Below, in pieces: positions 11,501 to 23,500 of a DNA stretch of 64,000 nt. The stretch comes from Choristoneura fumiferana (lineage: Eukaryota; Arthropoda; Insecta; Lepidoptera; Tortricidae). The stretch spans positions 13,395,784 through 13,459,783 of the forward strand of contig NC_133494.1 in assembly GCF_025370935.1 (NCBI RefSeq). Reading direction: 5' to 3'. Under the pieces are notes generated by a model. It made no database searches, was not told the origin of the DNA, and saw nothing but the letters and a program-made list of their open reading frames with translations. The translations under genes were made by a program, and so were the position numbers. Positions within the stretch are counted from its first letter, which is position 1, and each line of letters starts with the position of its first letter.

Positions 11501-14500
11501 CACTTCGACTATCTTTGCAACCAAGTACGGATTCTTGATCAGATTTGAATGGCAAATGGCGCTCAATAGCCAGGTAATGATCGGGTCCTCTATGTAGTCT
11601 GCTACTATTTGAGGTACGTATCTGGAATGAGAGTTAAAGATTTACTTTCAATTACTTGTGTAACGCTACTAACGATACAGATTTTCTGAAATGACGGACA
11701 ATTTTTCAACCCTTGGTGACAAGCAACATTTAAGCGCTCGGTTATTTTATGCGATAAACGCTGCGTTTGACGCACATCAATTTTGTATCAGATAATCTAT
11801 GCGCTTGCCGCTGCGCTCACCGCGTAAGACAATGTTTGGTTATAAGATTATCTCATGCAAAATTGATGTGCGTCAAACGCATTGCGTTTAACGCAGCGTT
11901 TATCGCATAAAACAACCGAGCGTTTTAGTGCACAGAATCTGTATGAAAACAAGAATGGCCACTGTGTTGTCTGATAACACGTCACCATAATCTTAACTGG
12001 GAGGATTTTCAAAATTAAATATACAGTTTTTATCCATTCAATAAGCTCTAAATAACGATATCCCGTTCGATGCGGCAGGTAATTTTCCTCTGGCTGTATG
12101 AAAGGATAATACACTTAATTTTTTTTAACTTTGTATGAGTAAAAAGAGTACGAGTGTAGTTCGTGCAACCTTATCTCTGTACTACCTGACAGACACGTTT
12201 AGGCCTCAGTTTGAACCCTTCGGGTACGTAATCTAAAGCTACAATAGGCAGACAACTAAATCCGACTCACATTTGCGTCAAATGAAACTCCAAGTCAAAG
12301 CTAGGTAACAATACTCACTGCACAGCGAACAGCATGAACTCGGCGACGTCTTCGACGTACCACTCCGGCAGCGCGCGGAAGGCGGCGGCGGCGGAGGGGG
12401 CCGGGGGGGCCGGGGGGGCCGCCCGCGCCGCCTCCAGCTGCGCCGTGAGCAGCGCGCACACGCTCGCGTAGAACTGCAAGCTGCGGCGCATCAGCTCGTT
12501 GTCCAGGAGAGCTGTCTCCGCGCATTGCTTTGACCTGCCAATTATGATCATAGACATTATGAGGGAGAGAAGGCATACTTATATCGATGGGTTATTTTTA
12601 TGATGGTTAAATGTGATGCCGTCTCCGTCTATTCGAACAAAACAAATAGAGACGGCACCACATTTAACCGTCAGTTAACACTAATCAATGGATGGTGAAA
12701 CAGCCCCTTAGTCTTGTAACGTTTATGGGTTAGGGGTCTGATTGTTATTGTCACCGGATTCGTTGCTGAAACAGGGACTGAAAAAAGAGCAATTTAATAA
12801 TAGCTACGTCCTTCGCTGGGTGAACGCAAAAGGCATAAGTAAAAATATGAAAATAACTAGCCCTTTCGATCCCGGCTGATACGATCGTGTGCGGATTTGA
12901 ATTTTGACATGGATTGTACATAAAGTCCAAGGGCTAGTAATGGACTGTTACAGTCCAATCATTACAATCCATTTAATAATTATTTTAATATTTTGACTTA
13001 CCTATGCCACTTTTGCTCTCATTAGCGAATACAGTCTTTACCATTACCATAAGGGCACACGAGGACCGAGCCCAGAGCCCCCTAGCTCAGCCCCCCCCCC
13101 TCCTGAAAGGCGTATATATCTTTTCCTATTTTATTCCGACAAAAAGTTGTAATAAAAGCTAGTATCCTTAATCATATTTATGCGTGTATATTTGATTTTG
13201 TGTGTAGCATATTCACAGCAGAGAAAATGTATCACTTTCTTTAATTTCCAAAAAGGCCCCAAGTTCTAGGGCCCCCCGCATGAACTAAGACGCCTGCCTG
13301 TACCAGCCACCAGCTTACCAAAGGAAGTCATACTGAATGGTTAAGTGTGCACTGACCGGTGTAGCCTCTTGATCTGCCGCCTCCAGCGCCTCAGCAGCTC
13401 GCGGTTGCGGAAAGCCGAGAAACTGTTCCGCCACTGCGGCTCCGCAGCCATCAACTCCTCTATCACCTTCTGCAGGTCGCGGAACGCTCTGCCATCGACA
13501 AAACAAAATGTCCGTAAAAGTTGACACTATTCTTTACATATCAGAAGGTGAAGTGCATAGTTTATGGTCAGCGAAAAATTAAAAAGTTAAAAAGATTGCA
13601 GGCGCGCTAGCTCGACAATAATGAATTAGCGCGCCTGCAATCAGTCACATTTTTTTTTAAAGTTAAAAAGGCCATGGAAATGTTGGCACAAGTCAGATAT
13701 TTTGTTGGAACTCCGGACTTTTTCTATTGGGTCTGAAATAGCTTGTGGTGTTTTCGGTGGAAAAATACACCTGCAGTTTATTTTTAATGAAAAAAGGCGG
13801 GAAAGCATAAGAAAAATATTGGAATAAAATTAAATTTTATAATATATTTTGAGAAAAAGTTTATTCTATTTCAGAATTATTCACCATTTTTGAGAAAAGC
13901 TTTATATTAGTCTTGGCTGGAATAGCAATTGCCTACTTCCAGGCCACGACAATAATCTACTATTACCAGAGTGATACAATACATACAATAATATGACTGA
14001 CGCCATAGTTTGCTATTTCATAAAATATACAGGCAGGAATTTCACAGGCATGTATTGCTTGCCTAAAGTTCTGATGTCTCTGGGTAAACTTTTCATATAC
14101 CATCATTATTCGAGTTTCTGTTATGCTTTAGTTCGAAAGCAGTTCCTGGGATTCACTTTTAACTACCACGTGCTTCGTGAGAAAATTTACTGGAGACGTA
14201 AACCGTTAATTTTTAGGGATCCGTATCCAAAATGGAAAAAACGGATTCGTTATAGTTTTGCCATGTCTGTCTGTCTGTCCGTCCGCGGCTTTCAGAGGCT
14301 ATCAATGCTAAAAAGCTGTAATTTTGCACGTGATGTAATATAAACAGTTTTTTGACAATTCACGAAAAGTATATATGATTAATTCAATTAAATTCATTTC
14401 CATAACAGTTTACATTGTGTCGGATATTAAAAACTGTGACATATAGCCTCATAATATATGATTAGTGGTTAAGGTAGGCAGGCCAGGAGACCTCCATGCA

Positions 14501-17500
14501 ATTTTGAAGCAGTAAACTGTCCTCAATGACCGAGCCATATGATTAAGTAGCGTACCTTATTCTGCGCTGATGCGTGTGTAGCGCGGGGATCAGGGCCACA
14601 TGATGCATATGCAGCGTCAGAAACCAGCACACGGTCTGGAACTTTGCTTCCGGCCATTTGTGTGCTGGATCCTTGTCTGCAGAAAAGAAATATACATTAC
14701 TAGCTTTTGCCCGCGGCTTCGTCCGCGTGGAATTCGGTTGTCGCGCGCTGTTCCCTCGGGAACTGTGCACATTTCCGGGATAAAAAGTAGCCTATGTCAC
14801 TTTCTGGCCCATAAACTATCTCTATGCCAAAAATCATGTCGAACTACGGACAAACATACAAACACACACACTTTCGCATTTATAATTTTACCAGCCGATA
14901 CCTACATAGCTACTTAATGTTTTGCCCTATGGTCCAATGCGACCGGTCGAAGCCCGTTTAAAAAAATAAATAAAAAAACTTACTAAGAGCGTCGATCCAA
15001 TCCTGTGCCTCCTGCGCGGTGAAATACAGACGTGTCTCGTCGCGCACGTTGGCCCACGAGTCGGGCTGAAAAGCGTAGAGGGGGTACACTCGTTCGAGCT
15101 TGATGCGGACGGATAGCAGCTGAAGCACCGAACACACGTTCAGCATGAAGCCGTCACCTGGAACCATACCATAATAATAAATAAATAAATAACAATAAGA
15201 CGATGGCGGGACGATTTGGACCGCTTCCAGCCACACGATTCGGCCAAAAGTAGGGACGAGTGGAAGAAAAAAGGGGAGGCTTTGCCCAGCAGTGGGACAC
15301 ACTAACGGTTAAGTAAAAAAAAAATTACGTATCACGAGCGAGACACTTGACGCTAATTGACCAACGGATAAATATTTAAATAGACAGATAAGATATATAT
15401 ATGGGACAATCAACTTTTTCTTGTTTGTTATTGTCCCGTTGTCCAAGAGACAACAGTGACAGAGTTTCTTAAAAAAAACTGCTTTGACATATGCGACTAA
15501 TATGCTTAGGAGATAGTCTATAAAATAATAAGCTTATAACTATGACAAAAATGTATACTCGATGAATTTTAACCACAGAAAACATATAGAAACTCGTGGT
15601 TTTAAAGAGTTGTCCAAGGGACGTAACCATGGCATTAAATCAGGATAAATGTATTCGATAAAGTGACGAAACGGTCGACAGCAGACATATTTAAGAGCGT
15701 TTATAGCTGCTGAGCTGGCAACGTTGCATTATTGTTAGTTTTTCTCGATTAAGTATTTCATAAAAATTTAATGAAAATTAAAAATGTTTTCTGATAGAAC
15801 ACTTCTTAATATATAAGTTAATGTGTCTACACCAATAATTATTCGAGATAAACTTTTATATTCTTCTATAACGAATAATTATTGGAGTAGACACATTAAC
15901 TTATATATTAAGAAGTGTTCTATCAGACAACATTATTAATTTTCATTCAATTTTTACGGAATAATCGAGAAAAACTATCAAAAATGCAACATTGCCAGCT
16001 CAGCAGGTATAAACGCTTTTAAGGCTGTCGTATGTGATAATTTCATGTGGTTGATATGGTACCGTATGACTTTGTGTTTTTAAAAATTAAAAACTTAATA
16101 ATAATATGTGTACAACCAGATCAACCAGTACCGTTACATTAAAAGCTACACACGCGCATTTGATCTTGTAGAATTAGGTAAAAAAAAACAGCTGTAAAAA
16201 TGTTCAAAAACTTCACGCATAGTATAAACTACTTACGAACAGTGAATGAAGTGATGCAACTCAAACTCATAATATTTTATAATTTGATTTTGATTCTCAA
16301 TATGCAAGTTAATTGATAATTAATACGTTTTGTCATTACGTTTGTTCTGCACTGACGCACGACACGGTTTAAAGCAAATCCCCAAAACCGTTGTCCACGT
16401 TGCATAAACAATGGCTTTGTTTACATGCATCTTATTTTGGTTTCATACACAAGGTAAAATTTAAATTTGTCTGGTCTGATTTCAAGACGATTGCAAGCAT
16501 CAGTGCAAGTTGCGAGGAATGACAGTGCCATTTAAGGACGAGATCGTGAATCACAGACGTTTAACAATGCCCGGAATGGTATCGAATAAGTACGAACCGA
16601 ATAATCAAGCGTCTCAAGGCGATCGCCACAATAAAACGCAAGGTAAAAGCTCGGACGCCAATTTCTAATCCCGAGATTTGCGACGCGTAGTTAACAATCG
16701 GTGACACTTATTTTCGTCTCTAACAACAGATAAACAAAAATATTTGCTCAAAAATCCATAGAACTAATGAGTCAATCTGGACGCAGGGAAGTAAATAAAT
16801 TGGAGCTGCGCCAATACAAAATTGTCTAATAGACGCAATCGAGGTGAGCGACATTTCGGCGAAACATAAATCTATTTTCGCCAGTCATTAAACACGCTTT
16901 TGTTTATATTATCCGAACACGCAGGGCGTAGTACTACTGCTCCCAAATTAGTCTCTGTCATGTGCAGAGAGCATGCATGCATTCATTTTTAATACGAATA
17001 AAAATGACATTCATAAGTCTATGTTAAGACTTAAACCTTTTTCCTCAACTGAGCAGACGCTGCGTAAACATATAAATTAGATACGTAGACACTTTTGGAC
17101 TACATAAACAGCTGTACTTAATTTTTAAGGTAATGCTAATAAATAATACAGCTATCTTTTGCTCCCACGTGTGGCGGAACACAGTTAGGTACTCTAAAAG
17201 TCAATGTCAAAGCACGTAAATTGGCGTCTGTTTCCATCCGCTGATTATCGTCTGCCAAGAACACACTTGCGGTCGCTGATGCTTTCAGGCTGTATTTTTA
17301 ACAGCAAATAATGACACCTCTCAGCAACTGCGTAGCGGAGTTATTGCCAGAGGTAGAAAAAAAAATGTTTGTTGTATTTTTTCCGAATGATCGCGTTCCG
17401 TGAAAACGGACATTGCTCCTCGGCATAACTGAGAAAGGCAATAAGGGAAGGTGATTTTTTGCTGACTGAGTATGTGGGCGTGAATTATCACTTGACACAT

Positions 17501-20500
17501 TTGGATAGGCACGATTAAGTTAAAAATTTGTTGAATTAGTGACCTGAATGCGCTGTTGGTCGTCCATCTCGGGTTAACTAAAGAACTTAGCTGATGCGAA
17601 CGTGTAGACGCTTACTTAAAATTAAGTCGCTTAAAATAGAGTTAAAATTTAGTTAACTTAGAAGATTCCGAACAAAATACAAAATTCATAGAAAAATATT
17701 GCTACATTTTATCGTAATGGCTACGGAACCCTATCTTAGGAGTGTCCGACACTATCTTGACCTTTTTTTTTTAATTTTCATCAAGTAGGTACACTGAACT
17801 CACCGGCCAAAGACCGCTCATCCGTCTGTAGCTGTGCTCGGCGTTCATTCCTTTGCAGTAGTGCGGCGAAGTAATTCAGGAAGGGTTCCCTCGCGTCCTG
17901 GCAGAGCAAGATGTTGTGGCAAATGTTATGCAACGTGTTCCGACTCGCTTCTACTTCCCGCTGGAGCGCGAACGCGAGGCTGCGGTCGCCGGAACCAGTC
18001 GCGAACAAACGCTCCGCCAGCCGGGGGTTTTCTTCCGCGAATAGAGATACCTAAATGAACAGACACGTTTAAATCTGATATTGAGAGTTAACATCGGAGT
18101 TGCAGCGCTCCGTCACCCAATATACAGTACAACCAGAAAGTTAACGTCGCTCGCGGCTCGTCGGTTTTCTTCGTTTTCCTGAAGATTCGAATAAGGAAGA
18201 AAAAGAAAATCGATCTTTTGTTTCTAGTTCTACACGACATTAACAAACTAGTAAGTGAGATAGAGTATCTTTTCCCACTGATATTATAGACGTGATTCTA
18301 ATCTCTTCGGCAGTTGTCACTCGATAATGTCCCGTGTCTACCGCCTTTAAAAAAACTTAAAATAAAACTAGAACACTATTAAGTAACTTAAATTTCAACA
18401 GTCAATGTCAATAATTTAAGGAAATAAAGCACCAAGTCATCAGGTCGACTGAATAATTTACATGACATGACATGACATTATTTATTATACAATTGGTAGG
18501 TAATTGATGTACATACATTACAAATAATAAGCAGTGTAGAGTGATTAGACCCGTTTACACTATTTCAAGCGGCAAAAACAATAATATTTTCATTGCTAAA
18601 CTCTTTTTTTTAAATAATTTTGAGGAAGAATGTTGTTTTCGGTATTTTTTATTTTGTCCAATATTGCATTGTTACTGATGGAGCTCTATTCTAAGATGTA
18701 CGAAGTTAAATTGGACAGTTAAAAGTGTTGATCTGTTAGTTACAAGTGAAGGTAATGTTTTATTTAAAGGCATCAAGAGCCGCTTGAGTTAAGTGATCAT
18801 CGGTAAAGTGAAAATATATTTGTGTTTTATCTAAATAAATTTGATTGAACAAAAATTGTATTGCATTTACGAGAAAGTTTGTGAAAGATATATGGATGTT
18901 TGAATGTATTTTACTCTATCACGCCTGCACGACGAATTTGGATAAAATTTGGACACTTAGGATATTTTTTTTCCCGGAATACTGCATAGTACCTACCCGC
19001 GGGATAGCAATAAACGAATTCTCCACAAACGAAGTCACGGGCAACAGCAGGTAAACTCTATTTTATAAGGAATGTTAGAAATAATCATGCGTATATATAT
19101 TTCCATTTCACCATAAAAATCAAGTAATCCTCGTCTTCTTGAGTATTTAAAAGTGTTAAATTTTTAACTGATTCTTCTGTAACATTGTGAGAAACATTTA
19201 TAAGGGCTTCCGCTAACTCGCGCGGGAGCACCGGCTTGGCGTGCTTGTGTCATGTCATCTAGAGCATCAGAGCCATAGAGCCATAGTCATATAGAGCAGC
19301 GTTGCGTAAGGCGGGTCTCTGCTCCATTGAAACCTATCGCAACAACACCGCGCGAGTTAGCGTAGGTCCTAAAAGCGATCGACTCACAGCAAAGAAGGGT
19401 CCGAGGAAGCTGACGCGCGCGATCTCCCGTCCGGGCGAGGTGGAGACCGCGTCGGGGCACAGCGAGGGCAGCCGCGCGATCAGCTCGCAGACGGGACGCT
19501 GCGCGTGGCGCGCGCCCGCTCGCAGCTCGCACAGCGACCGCAGCGCGCGCAGCGCCGGCGACACGCACGTGCGCATCTCCGATCGGATGCCCATCAGCAG
19601 CGGCACGAACACCTGCCCACAACGTTACACGTTTCATACCCACCAGTGGCGCGGTGTCAATATTTTGGTTTGGCAACCCACGGAGCGTGAATATAGCATC
19701 ATTATGGTGATCGAGTCTTTGGGTCATATCCAATTGGGTCATAGCCTGGCAGTTAGTGACATAAGTATACAAATTTAGGCGGGGGATCGAATTGTTACGA
19801 CGCCCCGCCACTGATACCCACCTTCCATCGCACTTTACTAGCGTCGCTATCATCTGAGCTCTGGGGCCATAAAACCACGTTTTGAACCTCTCACTCGCTC
19901 TTGAGAGGTTATCGGATGTCTCGCTCGCAATAGCTTAAGCTACTGCAAAATGCGAACAAGAGATCCGATAACCTCTCAAGCGCGAGCGAGAGGTAGCGAC
20001 GTTTAGGCTTAGGTTGCCTAAATCGCTCGCTGACTCCGTAAGAACTCAGTTTAACTTACATCGAACTTCTCTGAAGGTGATTTAAGTTAAACTGAGTCAA
20101 CGCGGAGTCTGTTCCGCTCGCGGTGGTGGGTATACGATCTGGTTTATACTCAAATATCTTCGCTTGCATAAATTGCATACGCCAATATGGTGACATCTCT
20201 CGAAATTACTAATTACTTGCAGTGTAGCATTGGCTTGTTCGACTGTCGAGGGAAACCACTCACGTCACGGCGTGACAGGGTAATGACTGCATTAAGGTCA
20301 CCGGAAAACGATGGATGCAGGAAACGTACTAAACAACGTTAGCCGTGAAAATGTTTAGAAATAGTACATCAATAAACGCCCGCTGGTTGAAAATACCATC
20401 AACCACTTATAATACCGAAAAAAAAAAAAACTTACCTCTTCAAAAACTTCTTTTTCCAAGTACGTAGCGGTCAATAAATCTTGTATGAGGCCGATCGGCG

Positions 20501-23500
20501 CGTTCCCGATCAACTGATACGGCAGCAGCGGCGATTTTCTACACTTCTCCAGGTCAAACTTATCTCGCAACACTAGCACTAAATGATTCACGAGTAAAGT
20601 TTTTAAAAGTTGTAATAGATCACACAGAGGAGGCTCTGAACTTTTCTTTGGATGTTCTTTCTCGTAAATTTTAATGTTATTGTAGAATCTAAGTATGTAA
20701 CTGACGGCGAGACCTTGCGTGGGGATTGTTTTGGGCATGGGCAGAGCGGGCGACGGGCATCCAGCCTTGTCTGCATCTGCCTCTGATGATAAAGTTCCAC
20801 CGCCAGTCAAAGTGTCATCGCTGCAGTCCTCATTCAGTCTTTTGGAAATTTCGGAGACCGCGATCAGTTTTTGGTTCAAAGGGTCCGCGCCATTAGTTAT
20901 CTGCGTTATCACGTCCATGAGAGCTACGGATGCTAATTCGTCTAGACTTAATTTAGGGTTGTCCAATAAGGAAGCTGCGACTGATGGTACGTAAATACCG
21001 CCTGAAACAAAACACTCTTGTTTTCACGTCTCTTACTCAACACAACAGTAAACAATTAAAGAGCAGTATTCTGAGTGTAGATAAACAAGTAATATGTTCC
21101 CATCAGCATCATACTGCTTGTAACGATGAACGTTGATATTGCTCTACAACTTAATTAGCACTTACCAGCACTATCTTCAGACCAGGAGACCTGTAGGATT
21201 CTGCCAAGAATGCTTCTCAACTGCTCTTCCGTCAACTCGGTGCAGCTTACTGTTCGCGACCGAGATATCTTACGCGCGGGCGACGCCGTCGAGTCGTTGT
21301 CTTCCACCTATGTACAGGAAAATACTCGTCAGATAAAATAAGGCCTGTCATTCATTGACTGCTCGGTCCATCTCAAATGAGTAAATAATGCATTGTTAAC
21401 TCACGACTCAACGTACAGTCATCCACATTAACATAGCCACAGCGGGAAAGTGCAAAAATATCATACACGTGCCCCTAGAAATAGAGTCATATCAGATATT
21501 TATATGCACGCTTGGTTGTGTCAGATATTGGTGCTTGTGTGTGACTGTACATATCTATTCGTGTTACGGATTTGAAGGCTAAGTAAAGTGTGTTGGAACT
21601 CTGGGACAGGTGAACCAATTTAACACGTTGATTTGTATGGTAACAGAGCTGAACATAGAGAAGGCTCGTGCTGTGTGAGTGTGACCACGAGGAACGACTC
21701 GCCGCATGCCGCGCTAATATGTTGAAAAAAAAGCACGCTTGATCAAAACTATATTTATAGATTTAATCCGGTAAAAAAAACGCGTTTCGAACTAACAAAT
21801 TTGATCAAGAAACGCGATCCATCATCATCATCATCCCAGCCTATATACGTCCCACTGCTGGGCACAGGCCTCCTCTCAGAACAAGAGGGCTTGGGCCATA
21901 GTTCCCACGCGGGCCCAGTGCGGATTGGGAACTTGGCACGCACCATTGAATCGCTTCGCAGGTTTGTGCAGGTTTCCTCACGATGTTTTCCTTCACCGCA
22001 AAGCTCGTGGTAAATTTCAAATGTAATTCCACACATGAATTTCGAAAAACTCTGAGGTGCGAGCCGGGGTTCGAACCACGACTCTCAGCTTGAGAGGCGA
22101 TCCATTTCTAACGTAATCGGCTTAACGTGTATACATATCTGTTTACAGAGTCGTCTAGTCATCCACAGACCAAGGGATTTTTATGTTTGTCTGATTATTA
22201 TGGTTCCAGTAAAAAAAACATAATGACAATAATTAAATATTTGAATACACGTTTGGCCTCTAATCGCATGACTTTGGGTGATGAATAGACTACTTTCACC
22301 GACAATTCCCATTTATTCCGCACTCATTTGAATCGAATTGACCCACATAACATGCTTTGAGCATTTTTTGAAATCTTTTTGTAATAATCGTGCAGGCGAG
22401 AAAGTGAACAATGAATAAATTATGTAATACGCCTACGATACGCGAATGCGGCCATTATTGTGACGTCACAACACGTTTCTCACGTAACAGAAGCTCTGTT
22501 GAGGTTTTACATGATACGTCCAACGAATACCTGCCCACTACAACTATTTACATCAGGGAGTCTAACATAAAGTCGATAGTCGATACATACATACAAGAGA
22601 TATCTCTTTCTAACTATAGGTGTGTGCGTAAAGGACGAATGCATTATGTAGGTACGCGATAAACACTACTGTGTTAGGGCCGCAATTGAAGTTTTACACA
22701 ATTATCGGTTTGTAATACAAATATTTCCATGTAAAGGGATAAAAGTTGTTAGGTACCCTGTATTTTTCATATAAAGAAGATTTAAATTTCGATTGAAGTA
22801 GTAGGTAGGTACATAATTAAATTTTTAAAGTTGAGTGTTTAATTATTTTTTAATTATTTACCTGCAGAAGAACACTGATGTAGTAATTAACTATTGATGA
22901 AAATACCTATTTACCTATCATCACTACTTTAAAAAAACTCGTATCACAAAATGGATCATTTTTATGAGTGCACTTTATGATCATAACGTCAAGGTTCAAT
23001 TTCGTTGATGTATTGATTTTATATATAGATTTTTTCAAAATAGTGACGCTATATGACATGGCTAATTGGCTGTTAGTATAATACAACATTGATAAAGTTG
23101 CGAATCTACAAACTTTCGGAACACTTAGTGTACTTATAGACATTTATTAAGGTAGTATACCTAACCTAGTTTCGTATTTTTTCCAGAATATAAATTAATA
23201 TACTTTTGTAAGTTACCAAAACTAATTGCGCCTATTTCTGAATGCCAAGCAACTTAATAATAAAAATAAATAAATAAATATCACGGGACAATTCACACCA
23301 ATTGACCTAGTCCCAAAGTAAGCTTAGCAAAGCTTGTGTTATGGGTACTAAGCAACGGATAAATATAATTATATAGATAGATACCTACTTAAATACATAG
23401 TAAACACCCAAGACCCGAGAACAAACATACTTAACAACAAACTTAACAAGAGAAAAACATGTACAACGGCGAACTTATCCCTTAAAGCGATCTCTTCCAG

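Noticed and set aside
19287..19853. 188-codon ORF over the Ube4b exon at 19612-19388 as a separate gene
   Set aside because: It is an out-of-frame reading of a GC-rich Ube4b exon; the correct frame gives conserved Ufd2 sequence.
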